This document shows positions 21,937-32,792 of a stretch of 64,000 nucleotides of DNA, piece by piece. Position 1 is the first letter of the stretch. Each line of letters begins with the position of its first letter. The stretch comes from Simmondsia chinensis (taxonomy: Eukaryota > Streptophyta > Magnoliopsida > Caryophyllales > Simmondsiaceae). Position numbers and translations under genes: made by a program. The stretch covers positions 28,945,208-29,009,207 of the forward strand of contig JAGTTD010000008.1 in NCBI GenBank assembly GCA_018398585.1, given 5' to 3'. The notes below the pieces were generated by a model. The model had not been told where the DNA came from. It searched no databases and saw only the letters and a program-made list of their open reading frames with translations.

Positions 21937-22214
21937 GTGACACGTTCACTAAAAAAAATCCTTTTGTAGAGAATCATTTACTAAGAAAAATTGATAAGCT
22001 TATCAAAAAGGCAGAAAAATAAATAATAGAAACCTGGTCTCGAGCATCTACTATTATACCTACAATGATTGGTCATACTATTGCTATCCATAATGGACGA
22101 AAGCATTTACCTGTTTATATAACGGATCATATGGTAGGCCACAAATTGGGAGAATTTGCACCTACTCTAAATTTCCGAGGACACACCAAAAACGATAATA
22201 AATCTCATCGTTAA
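21937..22214 (+). pseudogene. rps19: rps19 pseudogene (plastid ribosomal protein uS19)
   Basis: It starts at the plastid-typical GTG (VTRSLKKNPF) and includes [20 protein letters not shown] and [18 protein letters not shown]. Its 278 bp is one less than normal, so the frame is shifted, and an in-frame stop follows the KKAEK stretch. Position between rpl2 and rpl22 is standard. Confidence 0.9.
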
Positions 22215-22248
22215 TAAATTTATCGTTCATTATTGGGAGGTAACCCTT

Positions 22249-23175
22249 ATGATAAAAAATAGGGTTATTTAAATTTTAATACCCTGACGTTTTTAAAAAT
22301 AATAAAAAGGACCTTGACCTTTTTGAATTATTAAAAAGGCCCCTAAATTTTTATTGTATTAATAAAGAGGCCCCTCTCAAACGTGATGACGTCGTTTTTG
22401 GTCGATGGAGCTAACGTGACAACTACTTGTTATTAATGCTACAGTAAAATGACAAAATGTACGCTTCAAGACCCTTATTCTTACTTTATAAGCACGAATG
22501 TCAAGATGTTGTATTATATAGAAACTATCTATTTTCACTTAATTTGTTCCAAAACATGGTTTTTAAAGGGTATTTTTGTTATTTTATTGTAGCGTTAATA
22601 AAAATATATTTGTCATATAAGTTTTCTCAACAAAAAATATTGTCATCATGTCGAAGAGGGACCTTTTCATTAATGCAATAAAAATATAGAGGCTAGTGAA
22701 AAACTTAGGGTCCTTTTTAATAATTCAAAAAGGTCAGGGTCCTTTTAATTATTTCCAAAAATATTGGGGTACTAAAATATAAATAACTCTAAAAGATAGA
22801 AAGAAATAGGATGAAGTATATGCTTTAGGACAATATACATCTATGTCCGCCGACAAAGCGCGACGGGTGATTCATCTGATCCGTGGATGTTCCTACAAGG
22901 AAACACTTATGATATTAGAATTCATGCCTTATCGAACATGTTATCCCATTTTTAAATTGATTTATTCTGCAATAGCAAATGCTAGTCACAATATAGGTTT
23001 CAATAAATCATATTTAATCATTATTCCAGCCGAAATCAACAAGGGAACTACAATGAAAAGATTAAAAACTCAAGCTAGAGGATGTAGATATCTGATAAAA
23101 AGAACTACTTGTCATATAACTATTGTATTGAAAGGTATATACTACTATTATTATGAAGAATATGAAATGTATTGA
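22249..23175 (+). pseudogene. rpl22: rpl22 pseudogene interrupted by a MITE
   Basis: The ATG and first codons (ATGATAAAAAA) lie at 22249-22261 and the rest begins at 22799. Between them sits a 528-bp MITE. The body reads [40 protein letters not shown] and [15 protein letters not shown] text, matching L22. The frame from 22843 to 23175 is open even though the gene is split. Confidence 0.9.
22262..22789. mobile_element. Mutator-like MITE (528 bp)
   Basis: Terminal inverted repeats of roughly 100 bp start GGGTTATTTAAATTTTAATA on the left and GAGTTATTTATATTTTAGTA on the right (read inward), each followed by AAAAGGACC and TGACCTTTTTGAATTATTAA blocks. The 9-bp flanks TAAAAAATA (22253-22261) and TAAAAGATA (22790-22798) differ at one base. 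Long inverted repeats and a 9-bp duplication indicate the Mutator superfamily. No coding capacity. Confidence 0.82.
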
Positions 23176-23319
23176 AAGATATATTCTATCCGACTATGAA
23201 TCGATGAAAAATATGAAAGATCTATACTTATACAAATACAAAATTTTCATGAATTAAGATGATCGAGAAAAGTATTTACTTGGTAATCATAATTACTGTT
23301 TAAAGTATAATGGGGTAAT

Positions 23320-23981
23320 ATGGGACAAAAAATAAATCCACTTGGTTTCAGACTTGGTGCAACTCAAGATCATTTTTCCCTTTGGTTTGCACAACCCAAA
23401 AATTATTCTGATGGTCTACAAGCAGATAAAAAATTACGAAATTGTATCAAAAATTATGTTTAAAAAAAAAAAGCTAGCATCCTCCGGTACTGAGGAAATT
23501 GGACGTATAGAAATTAAAAAAAGAATCGATCTAATCCAGGTCATAACCTATATGGGATTCCCAAAGTTTTTAATAGAAAATAGACCACGAGGAATAAAAA
23601 AACTGCAGATAAATGTACAAAAAGAATTGAATTGTGTGAACCAAAAACTCAACGCTGCTATTACAAGAATTGCAAAACCTTAGGGACATCCTATTATTCT
23701 TGCAGAATTTATAGTAGGATAATTAAACAGTAGGGTCCCCTTTCGAAGAGAAATAAAAAAAAAGCTATGAATTAACCGGACAAACTTATACAAAAGGAAT
23801 TCAAATACAAATTGCAGGACGTATCGACGGAAAAGAAATTGCACGTGTTGAATGGATCAGAGAGGGTAGGATTCCCTTACAAACCATTCAGGCTAAAATT
23901 GAGTATTGCATCAATACAGTTTGAACTATCTATGGAGTTTTAGGTATCAAAATTTGGATATTTATGGACGAGGAATAATAA
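23320..23981 (+). pseudogene. rps3: rps3 pseudogene (plastid ribosomal protein uS3)
   Basis: [20 protein letters not shown] followed by [19 protein letters not shown] opens the gene. Homopolymer indels in the A-runs near 23461-23470 shift the frame; later blocks [20 protein letters not shown] and VLGIKIWIFMDEE remain readable in another frame. The total is close to the normal length. It is followed by rpl16 exon 1. Confidence 0.9.
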
Positions 23982-24122
23982 ACCTTGACTTATCTTTCCG
24001 TTCTATTCAACGATGGAACCAAAAATGACAAACTTTTTCATTTTTTACTCCAACAAAATAATTCTAATCCTTAATTCTACAAGGTTAAATAAAAATTTGA
24101 TTGATCTTTTGATAGAATTGCT

Positions 24123-25523
24123 ATGCTTAGTGTGTAACTTGTTGGTTTTTTTTATTAAAATTAAGATTAAAAAAAGTAACAGCCTATAGTATGAGCTAAT
24201 AACTATAAAACTAATAACCAACTCATCGCCTTGCATTATGTGGATCCAAAAAAGCAATCAAGATATGATATATTGGTCTTGTCATTGCTGCAACTGAAAT
24301 CCTTTTGGAATAAACAAAAAAATAAATATGATTATTGGTTGTGAAACGAAATATAAAGGGATGTAGACAAATGGAAGGACGAAAGAAAGAAGGAAAAAAT
24401 AGAATAAAAACGATATATGTTTCGTATATGTAAGGTCTATGAATCATCACATAACAAGCTAAAAAGAAGTGTAATAAAGCATCAAGACTAATTCATCCAT
24501 AATCTGCTCATAGAACAAAAAAATTAAGAGACTCGAGCCAATAAAGACTAAGGGGGTTGACTCAAGAACAGAACAAATTTCATTAAGAGCTCCGTTGTAG
24601 AATTCAGACATAACCATTAATCAAGAAGCGATGGGAGCTACAGGAACTTGTGAATGCAGAAGATTCAATTGAAAATGAATCCTCGTGATTCATCGAGCAG
24701 GATGGCTAAACAAACTAGAGACCAATTCCTCTATTCTGCAAAGTCATGAGCTAACACTACAACTGAAATAGATCTTTAAAGAGTAAGTATTCGCCCGCGA
24801 AATTTTTTTTTTTTTTTTTGGATTGCTGAAGTATGGGTGATCCAATACGATAAAAAACAAAACAAAATAAAGATTTTTTATATAGTTATATAAATATAAA
24901 AAAATATACAAAATAAAACATATTTGGTGAATCTCAAAGAGTCTCTTGATTCGATATTTCATTATTATATATATCTTAATTATATATTAATTTATTAATT
25001 TCATGTTAATATGATATGAATTTTAATCTTTTTTTTTCATTCGCGAGCATTTGCGAGGAGCTGGGTGAGAAGAAACTCTCATGTCCGGTTCCGTAGTAGA
25101 GATGGAATTGAGAAAAAAAACCAACCCCGAAAGAACTAGATTCCGTAAACAACATAGAGGAAGAATGAAGGGAATATCTTGTCAAGGTAATCATATTTGT
25201 TTCAGCTGATATGCTCTTCAAGCACTTGAACCTGCTTGGATCACATGTACATAAATAGAAGCAGGACGATGAGCAATAACACGAAATGCGCGTCGCGGTG
25301 GAAAAATATGGGTATGCATATTTCCAGGAAAACTGGCTACAATAAGGCCTATAAAGGCGCGTATGCGTTCGGGGAAAGGATCCCTTGAATATTGGGTAGT
25401 TGTTGTCAATCTAGGTCAAATACTTTATGATACAAGTGGAGTAGCAGAAAATATACCAGAAGGGCTATCTCACTATCGACATCAAAAATGCCTATGCGAA
25501 CTCAATTCATTATTTCTGGACAG
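24123..25523 (+). pseudogene. rpl16: rpl16 pseudogene with group II intron (plastid ribosomal protein uL16)
   Basis: The 9-bp exon 1 ATGCTTAGT (24123-24131) is followed by the intron start GTGTAACTTGTTGG. The intron is about 980 bp; near its 3' end GAGCTGGGTGAGAAGAAACT, then CTCATGTCCGGTTC, is domain V. Exon 2 from about 25115 reads [15 protein letters not shown] text through [14 protein letters not shown] and [13 protein letters not shown]. The normal stop TAG is CAG at 25521-25523. Several stops and frameshifts. Confidence 0.9.
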
Positions 25524-25646
25524 GAATGTAGAACTAAAGTAGATAGGCCTTTGGGATAAAAAAGCAATAGTAGATTTTGGACAAAGAATATTTCTTTTTT
25601 TTACACGCTTTGCATTGTGCACTGAAAGAACAAATTAAAAAATGAT

Positions 25647-26014
25647 ATGATTCAGCCCAAGACCGATTTGAATGTTGCAGGCATTAGTACGGCTCGAGAA
25701 TTTATGTGTATTTGAATCATAGGAGCTAGCAATCATCGATGTGCTCATATTGGTGACATATTGTTGCTGTGATCAAAGAAGCAATACCAAATACACCCTT
25801 AGAAAGACCAGAAGTGATTAAAGCTGTAATTGTACGTACCTGTAAAGAACTTAAACACGACAACGGTCTGATAATACGATATGATGACAATGCTGTAGTT
25901 ATCATTGATCAAGAAGGAAATCCAAAAGGAACTAGAGTTTTTGGTGCGATCGCTCGGGAACTGAGACAGTTAAATATTACTAAAACATTTTCATTAGCTC
26001 CTGAAGTATTATAA
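25647..26014 (+). pseudogene. rpl14: rpl14 pseudogene (plastid ribosomal protein uL14)
   Basis: It starts MIQPKTDLNVAG and after one frameshift continues as [40 protein letters not shown] and [10 protein letters not shown] to TAA at 26012-26014. The 368 bp is one less than normal. A CGA-to-TGA change after MCI adds a stop. Confidence 0.92.
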
Positions 26015-26169
26015 GATAAGAGCATGATATAGTAGGATATTTGAATGAAATAGATTAATTTAGTAGATTGTATATCACGTATATAACTTTTAATTTAATA
26101 ATAGAATAATGCTAGTAAGAGCATGTTGATTATATCAAAATTCGGAGGCACAGCTAATTTTAGTTCATC

Positions 26170-26532
26170 ATGGATAGGGACACTATTGCTGATATAATAA
26201 CCTCTATACGAAATGCTGATATTAATAGAAAAAGAACGGTTCGAATAGCATCTACTAACATCAACGAAAACATTGTTAAAATTCCTTTATGATAAGGTTT
26301 TATCAAAAACGCGAGGAAACATCAAGAAAGAAACAAATATTTTTTGGTTTCAACTTTGCTCCATAAAAGAGTCAGTCGACCCGGTTTATGAATCTATTCT
26401 AATTATCAATGAATTCCAAGAAGTTTAGGTGGAATGGGGATTGTAATTCTTTTTACTTCTCGGGGTGTAATGATAGACCGAGAGGCTTGACTAGAAGGAA
26501 TTGGTGGAGAAATTTTTTGTTATATATGGTAA
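26170..26532 (+). pseudogene. rps8: rps8 pseudogene (plastid ribosomal protein uS8)
   Basis: [20 protein letters not shown] begins the gene; TSRGVMIDREA and LEGIGGEILCYIW-type text ends it. A net deletion of about 42 bp removes the middle, between VSTLL (26350) and RVSRPGL (26370). Stops from CGA-to-TGA changes occur early. It lies between rpl14 and infA, as normal. Confidence 0.88.
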
Positions 26533-26658
26533 TTATGGTAATCCTTCTGATATCTGAATTGGATCCAAAATATCCTATTTGTGAAAAAAGGGCAAAGACA
26601 AATTGTATAATATCACTCCTCCTTTATTAGTTGATACTTTAAGGAGGTTTTAGCTGGA

Positions 26659-26892
26659 ATAAAAGAACAAAAATGGATTCATGAAGGTTTAATTACTGAA
26701 TCACTTCCTAATGGTATGTTCTGGGTTCGTTTAGATAATGAAGATTTGATTCTAGGTCATGTTTTGGGAAGGATACGACGTAGTTTTATACGAATTTTAT
26801 AGGTAGATAGAGTGAAAATTGAAGTAAGCCGTTATGATTCAACCAAGGGACGTATAATTTATAGACTCTGCAACAAAGATTCAAATGATTAA
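26659..26892 (+). pseudogene. infA: infA pseudogene (plastid translation initiation factor IF-1), almost full frame
   Basis: The 234-bp span equals the standard 77-residue infA. The frame is unbroken apart from an ATG-to-ATA start and one in-frame TAG where CCG/GGG normally encodes PG. It reads [20 protein letters not shown], then [12 protein letters not shown] and VKIEVSRYDSTKGRIIYRL, an S1-fold IF-1. The donor plastid therefore probably had a functional infA, which is a pseudogene or absent in most rosids. Confidence 0.88.
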
Positions 26893-27012
26893 GTGTTTTT
26901 GCAACTTCAACACCCCTTTCACTAGGAATATAATTCGAGGGTAAAAATCGCAAAAAATCTATTTTCTTCCAAGAAAAGGGTTTAGAATTAATTAAAGTAA
27001 AGAATAACAAAT

Positions 27013-27125
27013 ATGAAAATAAGGGCCCCGTTCATAAAATTTGTGAAAAATGTCGATTTATAGGTTGGTGGGGGCGAATTATAGTAATTTGTTCTAACCA
27101 AAGACATAAACAACGACAAGGATAA
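27013..27125 (+). pseudogene. rpl36: rpl36 pseudogene (plastid ribosomal protein bL36)
   Basis: MKIRAP then [10 protein letters not shown] and [17 protein letters not shown], read across one frameshift, match L36. The 113 bp is one less than normal because of a deletion in GGGCCCCG. Several C-to-T changes alter the second half of the zinc-ribbon region. Confidence 0.88.
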
Positions 27126-27258
27126 TTATTCTACTAAAATAAAAGGAATTTTCTAAAGGATTCAGTGTGCAAATTAAAAAAAAAAAAAAAAGGATTTGTT
27201 TTGACATGAAATGGATATATCCATATATCTCTAACTCATATTTATGAGATGATAAAAT

Positions 27259-27636
27259 ATGGCAAAACCTAGACCAAGAATTAGTTCACGTAAAAGTACA
27301 CATAAAATATCAAAGGTAGTTATTCATGTTCAAGCAAGTTTAAATAATACCATTGTGACTGTTATAGATGTATGAGGTCGAGTTGTTTCTTAGGACTCTG
27401 CTGGTATTTGTGGATTTAGGGGTACAAAAAGTGGGACACCCTTTGCTGCTCAAACCACAGCAAGAAATGCTATTTGTACAGTAGTCGAGCAAGAAGTCAT
27501 TATAAAGGGTCCTGGTCTCGGAAGACATGCAGCATTACGAGCTATTCATAGAATTGGTATACTATTAAGTTTTGTACGGGATATAACCCCTATGCCACAT
27601 AATGGCTGTAGAGCTCCTAAAAAAAGATGTGTGTAA
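27259..27636 (+). pseudogene. rps11: rps11 pseudogene (plastid ribosomal protein uS11)
   Basis: [20 protein letters not shown] opens it; [17 protein letters not shown] and [20 protein letters not shown], then [14 protein letters not shown], follow, ending TAA at 27634-27636. About 24 bp near the start and 15 bp in the centre are missing relative to the usual gene. CGA-to-TGA and TGG-to-TAG changes add stops. Confidence 0.9.
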
Positions 27637-28172
27637 AAATAAGCATTCAAGAGATTTTAAGAGAAATAAATGATTCAATGATTTGATCAATTATCTATAA
27701 TATTAATATGGTTCGAGAGAAAATAAGAGTATCTACTCGGACACTGCAATGGAAGTGTGTTGAATCAAGAATAGATAGTAAATGGCTTTATTATGGATGC
27801 TTTATTCTTTCTCCACTTATGAAAGGTCAAGCCGACACAATAGACATTGTAATGCGAAGAGCTTTGCCTTGAGAAATAAAAGGAACATGGATCACATGTG
27901 CAAAATCTGAGAAAATGCCACACGAATATTCTACCATAGTTGGCATTCAAGAATTAGTCCAGGAAATATTAATGAATTTGAAATAAATTGCATTGAGAAG
28001 TAATTTATATGGAACTTGTGTCACGTTTATTTGTGTCAGGGGCCCTAGATGTGTAACTGCTCAAGATATCATCTTACTGCCTTGCATAGAAATAATTGAT
28101 AATACACTACATATAGCTAGCTTGAGAGAACCAATTGATTTGTGTATTGGATTACAACTTGAGAGGAATTGC

Positions 28173-28400
28173 CACTACTACAAAATAGGCCTATGGCAAT
28201 GGTTGTTTTGCAGTGGTTCTAAAACCGTTGCAAAATCTAAATTTATGCAATGGTTCTAAAACCGTTGCATAAGGATATCTACGGTAACAATTTTTGAAAC
28301 AATAAAGTAACCGTTGAGTATAATTACATGCGACAACGGTTTTTTAAATGACACTTATTGCAACAATTTATAACCATTATATAATGTCATGGTGCCAGTG
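28173..28400. repeat. CACTA left terminal and subterminal repeats
   Basis: After the inverted terminus come repeated GCAATGGTTCTAAAACCGTT and ACAACGGTTTTTT motifs in both orientations. In En/Spm such motifs bind TnpA. The consensus here is close to AAACCGTTGC. Confidence 0.85.
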
Positions 28401-28954
28401 TTAAAATTTTCTAAAAGTTAGATGCTCTTTTTTTAAAAAAAATTTGTTTGTAAAATATTTTTGGTACTCTTTTCTATTTGCACTATTATCTCCTCAGTTT
28501 GTACCCTAATTGAAGTTCGATTGGGTACAAAATAATACGTATGTAACTAATAAATGAGTATGAGTCGAGTGGTTTAAGACTCGACTCGTTCGGTGCCTGA
28601 TGGTTAACTTGATTTGATAATTATTTATGACAATATTCATCGTTAGTTATGAGATTTTACCTGACACAAATTACATTCCAAAGGATCAGTAGAGGGGATA
28701 AATGAAATTTTAGTAATATGCCGCCAAATTTACAAAATTTTCCCACCATAATTTTTAATAAAAAAAATCAAAAGTAAATGTTAAAAGAAAAAGGAATAAC
28801 CAAACTTCCTCACTGCGTTTCATTTTCACCCCCGCCTGTTCGCGCGCGATGCTCTGCCTCGTCGCTCTGCTCCTCCTCGTTGTCGTGCCCATTTTTGTTG
28901 CACTCATTCATTCGTTCTCCATTTTTAAGGTAAATGACATAATATCTTCTCCAT
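28401..28954 (+). other. CACTA 5' non-coding region with a GC-rich start
   Basis: No gene is recognised. CACCCCCGCCTGTTCGCGCG (near 28828) is an abrupt GC-rich patch in AT-rich DNA and could be the transcription start or 5' leader of the transposase gene (inference). Confidence 0.4.
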
Positions 28955-29890
28955 TTTCAAGTGTTGCGGTTCAAGTTCGTTTGAGTTTGCCATAATCCGA
29001 TTTCATGCATATTTTCATGGCAAATCACTTAAAATTGACATAAATACTTTATCCATTTTTGTGTGCTGTGGCTTAAGTTCATTTGAGTTTGCTCCCATTT
29101 GATTTTGTGTGTATTTTAAGGGTAAATAACCTAAAATTAACATGAATAGCTTTGTAGTTTTCATGTGTTGCAGTTTCATGCATATTTTCGTGGTAAATAA
29201 CTTAAAATGGACATAAATAGCTTCTCCATTGTTGTCTGTTGCAGCTTAAGTTTATTTGAGTTTGCCCCAATTTTATTTTGTGTGTATCTTTATGGTAAAC
29301 AACTTAAAATTGACATGGATAGCTTTGTAATTTTCATGTGTTGGGGTTTAAGTTCATATGAGTTGGCCTTAATTTGATTTCGTGTATATTTTCATGGTAA
29401 ATAACTTAAAATGGACATAAATAGCTTCTCCATTTTTGTGTTGCGGCTTAAGTTCATTTGAGTTTGCCCTAATTTGATTTTGTTTTTATTTTCATGGCAA
29501 ATAACCAAAAATTGACATGAATAGCTTTGTAATTTTTGTGCGTCACGGTTTAGTTCATTTGAGTTCGCTTTAGTTTATTTCCGTGCATATTTTCATGGTA
29601 AATAACTTAAAATTGGCATAAATAACTTCTCCATTTTTTTGTGTTGCGGCTTAAGATTATTTGAGTTTGCCCTAATTTGATTTTGTGTGTATTTTTTGGT
29701 AAATAACCTAAAATTGACATGAATAGCTTTGTAATTTTCGTGTGTTGATGTTTAAGTTGATTTGAGTTCGTCTTAATTTATTTTCATGCATATTTTCATG
29801 GTAAATAACTGAAAATTGGCATAAATAACTTCATCCTTTTTTTGTGTTGTGGCTTAAGTTCATTTGAGTTTGCCTTGAAATGGGCAAAAA
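28955..29890. repeat. About nine tandem units of roughly 100 bp inside the CACTA element
   Basis: Units share GTGTTGCGGCTTAAGTTCAT, TTGAGTTTGCCCTAATTTGA and ATGGTAAATAACTTAAAATTG. Two types alternate, one with ACATAAATAGCTTCTCCATT and one with ACATGAATAGCTTTGTAATT, so the real period is a dimer of about 200 bp. One unit near 29164 is shortened. Confidence 0.85.
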
Positions 29891-29947
29891 TAATATTGCA
29901 GCTTATATTCCCAGTTTGCATTGACCATGGAATTGCCAGCATCAATG

Positions 29948-32430
29948 TGTCATGATTCAAGCCTAAGCTTGAATCATAACCTAGGTTAGGATAGGAAAAA
30001 GAGAGTTTAGATGAGAAAAGAAGTGAAAAGAGATGAGAAATAGAGAGAGAGATGAGAGAGAGAAAGATCGCAAAAGAGATATTTGTATTTGATAGATGAT
30101 TAATTACAAACTATGATCAGCTTATTTATAACTAACTACATACAATGAATTGAGATTCACTAGGAGAACCAACTAAATGAAACAGCCGCCAAAAAGGACT
30201 TAATCGAAGCAACCCCTTTACCAACACTCCCGCCAACACACTAACTCAAAAGCTTCTGACGGCTACTACCATCGATCATAACGTTTCCCTCCCCTTGTGA
30301 ACATTTTTGTCCTCAAGAATGGAAGAGAGAAAAGCCTTTATTGTTGCGGGAATGTTTCAGTCAATGACCCTTGCTCTTTAAAGGATATACCTCGGAAGGT
30401 CTTCCACTATCATACCGCATCAACCAAATTCCAACTCCCATGACCAAACTGACTTTGGCCATCCCACTGGTAATCCAACCAATTAATGAACCGAATAACT
30501 TGCATATAACCTTCCAGAAACAAGGTTCCATCATGAAGTCCATAGGTTTCTTTAGGAGGACGTGTTGTCTCGTCAAAACTTGACATGTCACATCCTCTTG
30601 CATAATCTTCTCCATCATCAACTTTGCAACATAAGCTAAATCAATTATCTCAATTTTTCTCTTAAAGCCTTGAAACTACTTATCACAAGTAGCTTCCTTT
30701 CTATCAGTGCCATACTCAGTCGAAATAACTAAAGGGCAACATCTTCTTAAAATCTCTATTCTACTTGGAGGTTCCTTTGGCGGCCACTACTTGTACCATC
30801 TTTTCAATAACTTCATGAAATCAAGCATGGGGTACTTGACCATCCCTCTTGTTCCCATAGCAAGCATCCTAATCTTTAGCTGCTTACATTGCAATGCTCC
30901 TTTGTAATCTAAATTAATCAGAGTCCAAACTAAATTTGCAACCTCAACATCACTTACTTCCTGGTTAGTCATTTCAGGAAAATAATTCAACCTGATTTCC
31001 ATGAGCGGCCCCGCTCCAGCGTCGATTACGTCCTTGATGAAAGCCAATGCATTCTTTCTGATAGAATACAATGTAAGCCTCAATCGCAAAAGTCATGCCC
31101 CAAAGACTCCAACCAACATCCTGAATTTCAAGATTCCAAACACTTCCATGATGTTACTAGCTAATTTACTACAGAAAACCTTCTCTGCAGAAAACATAAC
31201 TTCCTTGAGATCTTTCAAAATGAGAAACTTGGCATTCAAAAGTGTTACTTTTCAAAACCACGCCCTTCTTAGCTAATCTTTCAAATAATACTTTAGTTGT
31301 AATGTTGGATGGCTATGTCCATGTGTCACCAACTTTTGCAACTGAATTTTCCAACTCTCAGCTTGGTTATTTCTCTTAAACGTTGGTTGTTTCCCTATTG
31401 TTCTCCTATCCATGCTTAATCTTCCATCACCGGTTCTTCTCGTTGTACTTAACCCAACATAATTCACTTGTTTGAGAACAAGATACTGCTCTTCAACATG
31501 ATTTGGGTGTAAATTAAGCACTGCAATAGCTGTGGGCCGCGCAATTTTCTTGGCTTAATCTTTTGCTCAAATAGATTAGCTTGTAAGCCCTTAAATTCAT
31601 TCTTAACTTCTGATCAAAACCAGCCTTTTTCAGGCGCTGTCGGAATAAAAACTCAAAGAATTCTGGAGGCCTAACATTAGCTTGGATCCTTGGGAGTTGC
31701 CCCTGACTTCTAATGCGACTACTATAAGCTCCCAACTTTTGAGTCTAGTTCCTTGAAATTTTAGATCCAAAACTCATCACATTCAGCTTGGTTTTGCGTT
31801 TGGGTTTCAAAAACTTCCCTTGCTTGCTCATAACTTCCATACATTGGGCCTTCCCCTCTTTATACTCCACTTGACAAGTTGTTTTAAGCTGAGTTCTTCC
31901 ACTCTTACGGCTCCAAGAACGACATTGCTGAGCAAATGTTTCAGCCCAAACTTCTGCACAGGAGAATTCATTGCTGTTAATCCAAATAGCTTGCTCTTTT
32001 TCCCTTAGATCAGGAGGCCTATTGTTAGTGTTCTTAGATGAATACACATGTGCTTCATTCAAATGACTCTACCCTGTGGTCTGATTTTGCAAACTTCTCA
32101 TCTGAAACGAAGTGAAGTGAAGGAAGCTGTGAAATAGAGAGAGAAGTAGATGAGACAGAGAATAATATCCAAAGATATTTTGTATTCATAACAATCTCTA
32201 AATTCTCTTAAAATTCTCTTGATTACTCATCTCAATCTATCATTGTCTAGTATAAATCTCTTGATTATGCAGCAAATGCACGATCGATTGAATTAGAATT
32301 GTTAAGAGAACAATTGTGCTTGCTGCTGCAACTTATTTGCTGATTTTTATGTTGAACAAGATTGTAATTGATCAAGATCTTAAGCTAAAATTCAGATCCT
32401 GCAGTATTAATTTCAAGTTCTGTATTCTGG
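29948..32430 (-). mobile_element. Non-autonomous LTR-element material (family D) inside CACTA
   Basis: 29948 to about 30282 looks like an LTR: TGTCATGATTCAAGCC start, CATAACCTAGG, GAGATGAGAAATAGAGAGAG, and at its right edge CGATCATAAC followed by a pyrimidine tract (minus-strand GGGGAGGGAAACG). From about 30290 to 32060 are broken minus-strand frames with no recognised domain. 32100-32200 resembles the LTR again, and 32200-32430 resembles the leader at 39100-39600. Boundaries beyond 30282 are uncertain. Confidence 0.5.
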
Positions 32431-32792
32431 TTGAATTAGACAAATGATTTATGACTACATGAGAAGTTCATCTCTTTAACATATGGATGAATACTTTTTA
32501 TGTTTGTTTTCGTGTATTTATATATTAATATATGATTATCGTAGCTCTCTTTATGTTCATTGCTTTTTATTTTTAAAATGGACATGAGTTGTATTACTTT
32601 AGGTTTGATTTCCCTTTCTCACATTTGGTACTAGGTTGACCCTCATCTTCTTCTTGTCATCCCCTTTGAAATTCATGTTTTTACATCGTACTCTATTGCA
32701 TTCTTGTATACTAAAATTGTTTATTGTTAGTAATAAGTATTAATACTCTATCCCAATGCTTCCTTGTCCTCTTGCACAGCATAGCTTCTCGT

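Noticed and set aside
28955..29890. CRISPR-like array
   Set aside because: The units are adjacent degenerate tandem copies with no unique spacers, in a plant transposon.
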